Shown here one piece after another: positions 47,302-59,801 of a stretch of 64,000 nt of DNA. Where the stretch lies: positions 1,452,001 through 1,516,000 of the forward strand of contig JABELC010000010.1 of the NCBI GenBank assembly GCA_028455995.1. The letters are read 5' to 3'. The notes under the pieces were generated by a model. It was given only the letters and a program-made list of their open reading frames with translations. It was not told where the DNA came from and did not search any database. Position 1 is the stretch's first letter. Each line of letters starts with the position of its first letter. Source of the DNA: Scleromitrula shiraiana. Its lineage: Eukaryota; Ascomycota; Leotiomycetes; Helotiales; Sclerotiniaceae. Position numbers and translations under genes: made by a program.

Positions 47302-47462
47302 TGTCTGTATAGTCAAACACGTGACCTTACGTCACGTATCCATTAAGAAGATATATATTTTCAAAAGCGTACAACACTTTTTTTGAACTTTTTGAACAAA
47401 TAATATAATATAAAATAATACTCATAATTATATAATTCCATATCCTTGAAGTTATATAAATA
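47302..47462 (+). repeat. 5' LTR of copia element B
   Basis: 161 bases starting TGTCTGTATAGTC. The first 45 bases keep G/C (including CACGTGACCTTACGTCACG), and the inner end is A/T-converted. Confidence 0.85.
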
Positions 47463-50400
47463 TTAATTAGTATATGTACTATAAATTAAGATTTCTATTT
47501 TATATATAATATTAATTTTAATAAATTTTAAATATTTTTATTTATTATTAATAAAAAACTTTTTATAATTTTTGATGATGAGAGATTTTATAGATCATCT
47601 AGTTTTTTGATAAAAAAAAGAATTAAATTTTATAATATTTAAATATTTATTATAGAAAAAATAATTTTTAATTTTAATTTAAATATTATAATATTTAAAT
47701 ATTTATTATAAATTAAGTAATTTTTAAATTGATTTTAGAATTATAAAACTTGAATATTTATTATAGATAGAATAATAATAAAAATATAAATTATATTATA
47801 TTATTTAGATATATATTATATTATTTAAAAAAATATTTTGATAAATAAAAATGTTGATAATAATGATTATTTTATTATAATTATAAAAGTGATGATGAAG
47901 TTATTTATATAAAAATCTTTGTTTAAAAATTTTTATAAAATTATTAATAATCTTTTTTTTATATTTTTATATTTATTTATTATTGCCTTATTTTTCTTTT
48001 TTTTTTATAATAAATTTATTTATTATATATTTATTTTATAAATTAAAATGATTATATCTGATTTAAAAATTTTATTAAAACGAATTTTAATTTAATATCA
48101 AATTTATTTTATAAACTAAATAATTATATTTAATTCAAAGCTTTATTAGATCAAATTTTTAATTTGATATTAGATATTTGTTTAATAATAATAAAAAAAT
48201 TAGGTAAAAATAAATTTAATAATAATTATTATAAATACCTCTTTATTCTATATTATAATATCATGGGCAATATAGTAAATAAAAATAATATAAAGAAAAA
48301 AAAAAGGTCGAAAAATATAAATATAAGTATGAGCTTTAAACAATTATAAAGAGAAAATAATTTAATAAGTATAAATATTTAAAATTTAGAATTGTTATTA
48401 ATATCTTGATAATTAAAATAAATATTTAATTAAATTGAAAAACTTTAATTAATATTAAAAATATTGTCAAAAATTTTTAATAGAAATTTAATATATGTAG
48501 GTTTATTATAAGAATAATATTAATAAGAAATATTTAAATAAATATAAATTTTAATATTTTAAATATAAATAAAAGTTTTTTTATTTAAAAATATAGTAAA
48601 TAATATTTTTGAAGGATTTATATTTGATTTTAAAAGAAAATAATAATTAAAGAATAATAATATATATGATTTTAAATATAATTAAAACTTTAAATCTAAA
48701 TAAAATAAAGAGTATTATAAAAATCTATTTGATAAATTATCTTTAAGCAATTTAAATTTTATTAATAAATATAAAGGATATAATATAAAAAATCTATATA
48801 TAATAAATTGTTATTTAAAATATAAATTTAATAAATATATAATTAATAATTTAAAAATCTTTATTAATATAAATTTATAGATAGATTTTAAAAAAATATT
48901 TAAAAATATAAATATAAAGATATTTTAAATATTGAATAAGAGATATTTAATAATAATAAAAAAAATATTATAAAAGAATAGCGTTTATATTAATATATCA
49001 ATATTAATAATTTATATATTATAAAATCTAATATATATAAGATTATACTCTAAATAAACTAAAATCTATTTAAAAAAAATCTATAAAAACTAATTAATAA
49101 AATTTAGGTTCAACAATATAAAGGTAATAATAAAAAATTTAAAGTAGAAATAAAATTAAAAAGAAAATGCAAGAAAACAAATTAAAAAAAAAGCAAATTA
49201 AACAAAATATTTTAATTATATAAATAGTGGTTAATTTACTAAAATATTTTAATAAATTATTAAAAAATATCTAGCTTATAATAAAAACCGATTTTAAATA
49301 TTTATTTAAAATTATTTTAATAATAGTAATATATAATCTAATAGGCTATATTACTTAATATATAGCTTTATCTAATAATTATATATTATATAACGATTAA
49401 AATCATTAAGATAAAAATAATTATGATAAAAATCATTATAATTAAAATAATTATATACTTTAATTTGATCAAAATTATTTTAATTAAAATCAATTTAGTC
49501 AAAATTGATTTAATCAAAATCATTATGATATAAATAATTATAATAGAGATTATTATAATTAAAACAATTATATATTTTAACTTAATTAAATTCAACTTAA
49601 TCGAAATCAATCTAATTAGAATCAATTTAATCAAAATCAATTTAGTCAAAATTATCGAATATCTTAAAACGATCAAAATAAATATAATCAAAATGACTAT
49701 GATTATAATTAAAATAATTATGATTTTTAACATGAACAAAACTAAAAAGAAGAATAAAAAGATAAAAAAGTATATATATATAAAAATAAATATAAAAATC
49801 AAAAATATTATTAAAAAAAGAATTATCAATATCATATATCAAAAATCTAATATCAAATCAATTTAAATAAAATATATAATAATATAATAAAATTTAATAA
49901 TAAAAATAACAATTTTGATTATAAATTAACTATATACAAATTAACTTTATAATGTATAAATGTTTTAAATAAATTTATAATAATAGCATTTCTAATTATA
50001 TTTAAAAATAAAGTATTTAAATATTATATATCGAACTTTATTATATTTCTATAAGAAATAAAAGCTTTAATTATAGAATTTAAAATATAATATTAAAAAG
50101 AATTATATTATTATAATATAATAAACAAATGAATAAAATCAATAATAAAAAGCATTATAAATAAAAATCAAAAAAAAAAAATTTAAATAATATTTAGAAT
50201 TGTTTTTTATAAAGATAAAGTGATTATATAAAATTTTATTAAATAATATAAAAAGCTAATTATATTTTTATAAAAAAATAATTTTATTATATTAATAAAT
50301 TAAATAATATATTTAAATATATGATTAACTAATTATAAATATCTTTAATTTTATTTAAAAAATCAAAAAAACAATTTAGATTTATAATAAATTATAAAAT

Positions 50401-51099
50401 AATAATATCGATATATATTATATTAAAAAAGAATTTATAAATAATTTATAAAATCAAGGTAAAAACTTTAATTATAATAAATATAATAAAACAAATAATT
50501 ATAATAATCAAAAAAAACACAATAATTATCAAAATCAATCCAAATCATAATCTAACACTTAAAAACAACATAATAAAAAAAGCTTTAAATCAATCTATAA
50601 AAAACAATATTAGATATATAAAAAAAAAAATATTTTTTTATAAATTATTTGGAATCAAATCAAAAAGAAATCTAAAAAAAGTATAAAAAAAGAATTATCA
50701 AAAACAATGATAATTATATATATAAACAATTCTTGATATATTACAAAAAAAAACAAAAAATAAAAAAAAAGAATATCAAAAAGATTTATAAAGCATTTTG
50801 CATAAAAATAGAATACTCAAACAAAACTATATTAAAAATATACTATATATCAAATAACTCAATTAATAATTTATAAATAATTATCGAGCTTATAAAAAAA
50901 GTATTTAAACATACATTAATATACAAAAAATCATTTAATAATGACTAAACCAATAAAAGCATTATATTAAAATAAATTATATATAATCTTAAAATATTCT
51001 TTACAAATAGCAAATATAATTTTAATAAGTTTTAAAATATTATAATCGATATAAAAACAACAATAATATCGATTATCAACAAACAATAATTTAAAATAT

Positions 51100-54000
51100 T
51101 ATAAAAACTAATCAATTTAATTATTAACTATAATAAAATAGAAATCGCAAAAATTACATTTAAAAAAGAAAATATTAAAGAATTTATCGAATTATACAAA
51201 ATCGAACTAATAATCGAACAAATTAAAATTTATATCATTTATGCAAATATATTATTTCTACTTTATTTAATAGATATAAACAAACTCAATATATTTTTTA
51301 ACAATATCAAAAATCAAATTATTTATAATAAAACTAGCGAATATTTTTTTACTATATAGAAATATGGTTACAATTTTCTATTATAAAAATATAATTATAA
51401 TGCGTTTATATAATCAGTAATTTTGGACAATATTTATTACTTTATAAAAATAGAATTATAATATTTATATAAATACTTTAATTATTTAGTTATTTATAAA
51501 TTATATAATATATTTAAATAAATTAATTATAATAATATAAATAAAGATAAAATCAACAAATTAATAAAATATTATAATTAATATTAAATATATAGCAAAT
51601 TATTAAAAAGATTTAAATTCAGAATTAATAATAATGAAAATAATAATATTTGGTTTAATTATATAATTATAATTAATATTATATATATTAATAAAAAAAC
51701 GATATTATATATATTTAATAAAATAACAAAATATTAAATAACAACATTTTTAAATAATTTATTAACAAAATATATTTAAAATATAATTCGATTTAAATAG
51801 ATTAATATTTATATAGAATTTCTAAACTATATTATTATTAATATAAATATATAGTTTATTATAAAGAAATTTAATGAATATACAAGTATTATAATAATTA
51901 AAATAAAGATAATTTTTATAAAATTTTATTAATCAATTAATAAAATGAAATAATATTATAAAATTATATAATAAATATTTAAAATTTTATAAAATAAATT
52001 ATAATAATTTAGCTTTACAAAAAAACAAATATTATAAATAACAATAAAGACTATAAATGATTTAATAAACCTTAATAAATTAGTTTTAATACTTTTAATA
52101 TTTAATATATTTATATATATAGGAGAATCAGATTTATTAATAAAAATTATTATTGATCAAGTAATAAAATTGCAAAAAGCAAATAATAAAATCTATAGAT
52201 ATAAAGCAATTTAGTTAATAAAAGATATATTATAAAAACGAAACAAATTATTTATATATATAATATATAATTTAAAGATACATTTAAAAATTTTAATATA
52301 TAAAAAAATTATTAAAATAAAAAAAAAAAATAAATAAAACCCTATATCCTTAAATCGATAAAAAATAAAAACTACAAAATCAATATAAATAATTATATTA
52401 TAATAATATAATCAATATCAATTTGTTTATACTATAAAAAACCTATTAATTTAATATTAATATTATTAATAATATATATAAAAAACTATATATTATTTAT
52501 ATTTATAAATAATAACAATAATTAATCAATTATTTAAGAAATATCAAAAATAACGATACTAAAACTATTTAAACTAATAATTCGCAAACGCGATAAATCA
52601 AAAAAAGATCAAAACTTTAATATTTTATTATTAATAATAATTCAATCTTATTAGTATATTTAACAAAATATATAATAAAAAATATAATTTAAATTATATA
52701 TAAAAAATAAAGATTTTAAAAAAATATTATTAAATATTATAATGTTATTAAATAATAAATATATTATATATTCGATTAATATTTTCTTTATAAAAAAGTT
52801 GATTTTTTTTATCAAATAAATTAAATATAATAAAAAAAAATAAATGGAATATATATAAAATCAAAAAAAAAAAAACTAAATAAATTAATAAAAATCGATG
52901 TATTTAAAGTAATAAAACAAAAAGAGATTTTAATAAAAATAAGAATTTTCAAATATAAATAAATTAATGAATTTAAATATTTAGATATAGAGAATATATA
53001 TAAGAAATTAAGGCTTGTTATATAAGATTTTAATAATATAAAAAAATATATTATATTTATATAATCTTTAATTATATAATATTTAATTTATTAATTAATA
53101 TTAATAATTATAATTATTATAATAATAATAAAAAACAATAATGTATTCAGCATTTATTTATATAATATTATTTAAATATATATATAAATAAATTTAAAAT
53201 TTGTATATTTTATTTTTATATATATAATTTTAAAAATAAAATATTTATTTAAAATTATATTTTATATAATATAATTATTATATGGAATTTTAAAGATAAA
53301 AAATTATTGATTTAATATATATCTAAATTATTATATTATAAAGTTTAAAATAACGATATCGATATATAATCTTTATTTATTATATATATAAGAATAAAGA
53401 TTTAAAATTATAATGATATAAATTAATAATATTTTAATTATTATTAATAAATAATTTGTTTATAGAAAAAAATATTATTTAAAAAAAGCTAAATTTTTAT
53501 ATAAAAAATAAAAATAATTAATTAAAATATATTTATTCAAGTTTAATAGCGATTTAATATTATTAAAAAGTTTAACAATTATAATAAATTAAGAATTTTA
53601 ATATTTAAATATAAAGCAAATTAAAAATATTAATATTAATATATATAAAATATATAATAAACTTTAAAAAAATATAATATTGAAAAAATAATATATTATA
53701 TAATGCGCTTATAATGTTTATATTACAACTTATTATTAATCTAAAGCTTTATTTAATTTAGTATAGATTATATAGAATATCGAATTAGATAGCGAAAATA
53801 TAAAAGCATTTAATAAACGTATATAATAGTAAAAAAAAAACTTTATAAAAGGATTTTGATTTATATCATTTAGTTCTAATATTTTTTATATATATATATT
53901 TATTGATGCTTTATATATTAATAATTTTGATTTATTATTTTAAATTGAATATATTATTGTATTAATAAATAAAAATAAAAATATAGATATTATATATTAA

Positions 54001-54330
54001 TCTTTAATTAAATATAAATATATTATTTAAATTATATCAATATTAGAATTTTATATAATAATTTTTAATTTCAATATAATAATTATTATTAAAAATATAA
54101 TTAATAAAATTTTTGATAATCGTGTTTTATTATTAATCATTTATATTAATTTATATTTTCTATTTTAACTATTAATTAAACTTAGAATAATAATTAAGAA
54201 GTGATTTATAATCGATATTATAATATTATATTAATCGTATAAATATAAAGAAATTATAAAAATATGATAGATCAATAATAACGATAACTCAATAAACGCA
54301 ATAATAAAAGCAAAGCCTTATTCAATATTA
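51100..54330 (+). pseudogene. Copia B pol remnant (integrase to RNase H)
   Basis: The translation shows the pre-integrase block KYGYNFLL (about 51360) and a YKLYNIFE block (about 51500). The integrase core lies around 51650-51960 and a GESDLLIK block near 52120. The terminal RNase H part has blocks matching SSIKYKRIT and the acidic centre near 54130, then NAIIKAKPYSILKKFI near 54310. Stops fall at RIP-prone codons throughout. Confidence 0.75.
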
Positions 54331-54730
54331 AAAAAATTTATTAATATAAATAAGATATTAATAAAAATCAATAAATAAATTAAACATAAAAAAAGATTTT
54401 GATTTTTTTTTATTTATTTTTCAAAAAATAACTAAATAATAATCAATTCTATTTATTCAATTTATATATAATCATTATAAAACAAAATAATAAAAAATGC
54501 AATATAAAAAATAATAATAATATAAAACAATAATAATATATAATTTAAATAATATTTATCCTAATTCAATTTCAAAATATTATATTATATATAAACAAAT
54601 TATAAAAATTTTAAAATAGCAAAAAACTAAAAAAAGCCTATTTTATTTTTATCTTATATAGATAGTTCATAGTTTCTATAGATTTTAACTTTTTATATAT
54701 ATAATATTAAATTTTTAAAGAATTACCAAT

Positions 54731-54890
54731 ATTTATATAATCAAATATATGATTTTATATTATATATCTATTAAAAAAATATATATCCTTAATAGCGTAT
54801 AATATCTTTCTTAAACTCCTTAAACAAATAATATAATACAAAATGATATCCGTAATTGTATAGTTCCATACCCCCGGAGTCATACAAACA
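54731..54890 (+). repeat. 3' LTR of copia element B
   Basis: 160 bases aligning to 47302-47462. Here the pattern is reversed: the first part is A/T-converted (TATTTATATAATC for TGTCTGTATAGTC) and the last 50 bases, ending CATACAAACA, keep G/C. Confidence 0.85.
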
Positions 54891-54895
54891 ATCTC
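54891..54895. repeat. Target-site duplication of element B, right copy (ATCTC)
   Basis: It pairs with 47297-47301. Confidence 0.85.
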
Positions 54896-54984
54896 CCTTT
54901 ATAGGATCAAGACCTTAGCTAATTAGTTAACAATATAATGATATATCAATCCATAATGCTCTTCTTCATATCTGACCTTTTATA
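54896..54984 (+). repeat. 3' LTR of element A, second part
   Basis: It matches 42024-42112 of the A 5' LTR, from CCTTTATAGGATCAAGACC to CCTTTTATA, with more G/C than its 5' counterpart. Confidence 0.85.
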
Positions 54985-54989
54985 TTAAT
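54985..54989. repeat. Target-site duplication of element A, right copy (TTAAT)
   Basis: It pairs with 41940-41944. Confidence 0.8.
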
Positions 54990-57560
54990 AAAGAATAGAC
55001 TTATTTTAAAACTTTTTAAATAAATAGTATTAATTAAAAATTTAGTTAGCGATAATCATTTAATTCAATTATCTTGTAGATAAAATATATATGATTATAA
55101 ATATTATTCTAATATCATATTAGCTTTTTTAGTTTAGCTATTAATTTTAAAATAATAGATAATAAATAGTTTTATAGATATATTTAGATATTTATATAAA
55201 TATTTCTAAAAATCGATTATAAACTATATTTTATAATTTAATATAATTAATAAAGATAAACTATATAATTTTTAAATATATTTTAAAAATAATTTTGTTA
55301 TTTTTTCAATATTATAGATTCTATAATAAAACAAAAAATGCTTTATTTTGGTTAAATAATTAATAATTATAAAGATTATATTATAATCGAAATTAATAAG
55401 CAAATAAATAATAAAATCTATCAAAATATATTATTATACTTTTTATAAAATAGGGAAAAAATAGAAAACGTCTTTTTGATCTTTGCAATTTAAAGTAGCT
55501 TAATAATAATTAAAATAATTATATATTTATTAGATTATATAATTATAATAATCAAATTAATAATAATTTTAAGATAATAATTTAAATATTTAAATATAAT
55601 ATAAATATTTAATAATAAAGAATTTATAATATTAATAAAATAGTATAATTTTTAATAAAGCATAATCAAAAATATATATTTTGTTTTAATAATAAAAATA
55701 ACTATTATTTTATATGTATTTAGCTAAAATAATTTTTGGATATTATAAACTTTCTTTTTTTAAAACTTTTAGTATAAATAATAAAATTGAATTTTCGATA
55801 TATTTTTCTTAAAATAAGTTTTTTAGATTTTCTAAAATATTTAATATTTTAAATTCGAATTCGAATTTAATAAATACAAATCGAGTAGCAATAGAGCTAA
55901 TAAGTTTAGATTTGGTAATTCTAAATTTAACAAATATAAATTAAATAGTGGTAGAGCTAATAGATTCAGGCTTAACGATTCTAAATTTAATAAATATAGA
56001 TTAAATAATAATAAAACTAATAAATTTAAATTTGATAATTCTGGATTTAGTAGATATAAATTAAATAATAATAAAGTTAGTAAGTTTAGATTTAACAAAT
56101 ATCGAACTATATTATTTAGTAATTTAACTTTAAATTATAATAACAAATTATATTTCTTTAAAAATTTTAAATATAAGATTTTAATGGTTATTAATATAAA
56201 ACAAATTAAACTTAAAATTTTTATATTTTAATATTATCTAATTTTGATACAAAAAATATTTATCCTTCTTTTAAAGTAAATCCTTTAACCTTCTAATTAA
56301 TATATTAAACTTCGCTTTTTGCTTATTAGAGCGATATATTATTTTAAAATTGAATCAAGATAAAAATTTAGATTAATAAATTTAATAATGATTTAATAAT
56401 TTTATTATAATAAAATATTCTAAATTTTTATAATCAATAATTATTTAAATTAAAATAACTACATTTTTTAATTCTAGACATTATTTTTCAAAATATCAAA
56501 TAATTACTAAAAGTTTTTTATCATAAATCTTATAATTATATTCTGTTATAAAATATTTTTTTTAAAAAAAAACTATAAATCTCAAAATATTTTTATTATT
56601 ATATTAAAAAAAAACTTTAATCAAAATATAATCGAACATATTAATCTTTATAATAATCTTTTTTTCTTAATCAAAAAAGACTAATATTAAAGTCTTTATA
56701 AAAGCATATTTTAATTATTTAAAAACTTATTTATAAATAAAGTTCTAAAAAAATATAATATCTTTTTTTATAAAATATATTAAAAGACCTATTATTAATA
56801 AAAATCTTTTAATAAATTTTTTCTAAAAATTGATAAACTCTATAAATATTTAAATATTTATTATAATTTATAATGTCTATTATTTATATATAATATAGAT
56901 TTTTTTAAAGTTTATTTAGATTTTATTTTTATTAATAATTAATCTTAAAAAAACTATTTTTGGTTTAATAAATTTATATTTAAATAACTTTATAAATAGA
57001 CTAACATTTTATAAAGTTATTAAAACTTTTTATATATAATCAATATATTTTTTTTGGATTTTATTATATATCAAAATATTATTTAAGTATATTATATAGA
57101 AAAAATCAAGATATTCTTGTAAAATATCATTAATAAACTATTAAAAAATTGCAAAAATATTGATCAATTTAAATAGTATAATTAAAGATTCAAATAGGCC
57201 AAATTAAATCTAAAAAATAATCAAATATTTCTATTCTTTTTTAATCCTAAAATTATTAAAAACAAAAATGATATTAATTTTAATAAAAAACTTTATTTTT
57301 TTTAAATTATTTAAAAATTCTTTTATTAATAATAGAGAATATTAGTTTTTAATAATCAAATTATTTAAAATTTAATAATCTATATAAAAATAAAGTCCTT
57401 TATCTGATTTTTTAATAAACAAAATAAAGAATATAGTGAATAAAAAGCTTAATTAAATAAATTCTTTATATAGATTTTTTTTAACCAAGTTTTCAAGATT
57501 TCTAATTCAGTTTTTAATATAGAATATAAAGGTTTAAATAACAAAATTGCTTTTTTTTAT
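54990..57560 (-). pseudogene. Gypsy D pol remnant: reverse transcriptase, RNase H, integrase core
   Basis: On the - strand: ELEILKTWLKKIYIKN (RT start) near 57520, the catalytic-core helix region near 57060, RNase H with IYDKKLL-like spacing near 56510, DYKNLEYF near 56440, and NKQKAKFN near 56330. The integrase follows, with IDFI, YLTKIKHF and YLQDN near 55360-55070. This is the Ty3/gypsy order. Stops fall at RIP-prone codons. Confidence 0.8.
55850..56100. repeat. About four copies of a 60-base tandem repeat inside gypsy D
   Basis: The unit is about ATTCTAAATTTAACAAATAT followed by a 40-base remainder. Copies are diverged by A/T changes. It lies between the RNase H and integrase remnants. 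The period of 20 codons means all frames repeat. On the - strand in D's register it would encode a Pro/Glu/Ser/Thr-rich linker. Confidence 0.75.
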
Positions 57561-59641
57561 AAATAGATTTTATAATTATATAAATAATACAAAAATAATT
57601 TCTTAATGTTTTTTAGACAAAATACGTTTTTTTATTTATGAAATTTTTCGAAAATTATATTTAGATCGAATAAATTAAATTTATTTAAAACTTTTTTAAT
57701 ATTTTTGACTATAATATTGAATATTTCATATCCTTAATAAATATATATATTATTTATAATAAAGAATATAATAACAATATCTTTTCCTTAAAATACATTT
57801 AGATAAACAAGCAAATAAATAAAGCAAACTTTCTTTAATATATCGAATAAAGTCTAAATCATAATCAATTACAATAAAATATTATAATGTTTCTAGCAAT
57901 AATTATTATTAAAACAAAATATATTTAAAGCAAAAAATATTTTCAGGTTATATTTTTTAAGCTAAATGATTCTTAAAATAATAAAATAATAAATAAATTT
58001 AATAATATATATTTAGATTTTATTTTTAATATAATTATTAATTTTCAAAAATATAAATATATATAAATTTATATAATTCTTAAATAAGATCTTTTTATTG
58101 AATTTTATAATTTTAAATAAAATTAGTAATAATATAATAAATATTTTTTAAAACTTTATTTAATTTTAGTTAATAAAACAATTTTTTTATAACTATTATT
58201 AATTATAATATAGCTTGATAATTCTTTTATTAGATTAAGATTAATTATAATAAACAAAATTAAAAAACTAATGTAATTAATTAACTTGTTGATTAAAGTG
58301 ATATTCTTTATGATAGTTGTAGATAAACAAATATTACATTAATTATATGTTTAAATATAATTTATATTAAATATATCTCATTTCTTAAATTTATTAAATT
58401 ATTAGGTAAATAGGAATAGATTAAACAAATCGTAATATACCCCCAAGTCTAAAAATTAATGATATTTGCAAATAAACTAATAATAATAATTAAATAAGCT
58501 TGAATATTCTATTGATTAGATTTTAAATAGATATCAAGATATAAACAATCTTTGATTATATATTTAATAAAGCTATAACGAAAACATTCTTTATAATCCT
58601 TTTAAATATTAATATTATTTAAACATCTTTAAATATTTAAATCTATAAAATTGTTTATAATTATAGTTGAAATAATTAAGGCAAATAAAGGAATATTTAG
58701 ATTAATAAAATAAAGACTAAAGATTATTTGATTTTAAAGTAACTAGATAATATTAGACTAATAAATAGTATTAAGCTTTATTAAATATTATTATTAACTT
58801 TTCAAATTCTAAATAAAGAAAATAAATATATTTATATTATTTATTGAGGGTTTAATAGTTATAATTTGGGTTTTTAGTTTAAAGAATAAGCTTTATTTTA
58901 ATAAAATAATCAATATATTGTTATTATTAGATATGTTTATTTTTAAAGTTAAATATTAAAATTCGATATAAAATATATGAAAAAACTAATTTTTTTATTG
59001 TAAAATCAATAATTATTTTTATGTTTTGATTATCTTATTTTAGTTTTTATAAGCTCTCTTTAATATATTTAATAAATCAAAATAATTAATTAGTTTAATA
59101 AATTGTTTTTTTATATTATATAATTAGATTTATATAATAATAATGTTAATCAAACATTTAATAATATAAGTTAAATAAAAATAAATAATTTGAAATCAAT
59201 CTTAATTAATATATATTTTATTTTAAATCTAAATAAAAAAACGATTTAAATCAAATTTTATATTATTAAAAAAAACAAAATCAAATAGTTTTTCGCTTTT
59301 TCGATTTTTTTAATAATAATAAAGATTAAAACAAATTTAATCAAAAAAATAACAATAATAAAACTAGAAAATATAAAGTTATCATTAATAAAAAAATATA
59401 ATAAATATACAAATATAATATTATTTTGTTTATGGAATTGAGTTAATACTATATCGTTTTAAATTAATATTGTATTATATAATTTTATAATATAAAAAAG
59501 TAAGGCTTTTTTGTTCTAGAGCTTTTAAATCAAAGTTTTTATCTAATAAATAAAAATATAATATTTATTAGTGAGTTTATAATATTAAAATTCAATTTAG
59601 CAAATTTATATTAATATCGCATTATATTATTATTATAATAT
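57561..59641 (-). other. Gag/protease side of gypsy D, unresolved
   Basis: A/T-saturated sequence upstream of the RT remnant on the - strand. No readable motif or LTR end was found with confidence. Confidence 0.4.
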
Positions 59642-59801
59642 TGTTTGTATGACTCCGGGGGTATAGAACTATACAAGTACGGTATCATTTAGTATTATAT
59701 TATTTATTCAAGAAGTTCAAGAAAAGTGCTATGCACTGTTGAGAATATATGCTTTTTTAACGAATATGTGATATAAAGTTATATATTTGATTATATAAAT
59801 A
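59642..59801 (-). repeat. 3' LTR of copia element C
   Basis: 160 bases, the reverse complement of 54731-54890. The outer end (TGTTTGTATGACTCCGGGGG on the + strand) keeps G/C. Confidence 0.85.

Larger units (their letters stand above)
47302..54890 (+). mobile_element. Ty1/copia retrotransposon B, complete with both LTRs, inserted in the 3' LTR of A
   Basis: About 7.6 kb. The order is 5' LTR 47302-47462, a long gag-side region (47.5-50.5 kb) and a zinc-finger/integrase part (about 51.1-52.3 kb). Reverse transcriptase remnants (about 52.6-53.8 kb), RNase H (about 53.85-54.33 kb) and the 3' LTR 54731-54890 follow. LTR ends are TGT...ACA, and ATCTC flanks the element. The gag side contains degenerate AATCAATTTAATC-like repeats at about 49390-49720. 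All frames are destroyed by RIP-type changes. Confidence 0.85.
41945..54984 (+). mobile_element. Ty1/copia retrotransposon A, inserted in gypsy D and itself interrupted by element B
   Basis: Its own sequence runs 41945-47301 plus 54896-54984, about 5.4 kb. The order is 5' LTR (41945-42112), primer-binding site (42113 on), degraded gag, integrase (about 44450-45190), reverse transcriptase and RNase H (about 45650-46900), and a 3' LTR split by B. The integrase-before-RT order marks it as copia. Frames are saturated with stops. The five-base duplication TTAAT flanks the whole unit. Confidence 0.85.
40820..59641 (-). mobile_element. Ty3/gypsy retrotransposon D, RIP-degraded, interrupted by copia element A
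   Basis: Pol remnants lie on the - strand on both sides of element A: reverse transcriptase and RNase H at about 57550-56350, integrase at about 55450-54990, then the end of the integrase and a chromodomain-like tail at about 41939-41300. Removing A plus one TTAAT restores the integrase reading frame exactly. The left limit is set at a TGTAACGGGGGG island (40820), taken as the outer end of D's 3' LTR. The right limit is the start of element C. D's gag side lies at about 57.6-59.6 kb, and its 5' LTR was not identified. Confidence 0.7.

Noticed and set aside
49386..49835. 149-codon hydrophobic frame on the - strand, looking like a membrane protein
   Set aside because: An Ile/Leu-rich product of A/T-rich repeats inside copia B.
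55841..56098. 85-codon leucine-repeat frame, looking like a leucine-rich repeat protein
   Set aside because: It is the antisense-type reading of a 60-base tandem array inside gypsy D.
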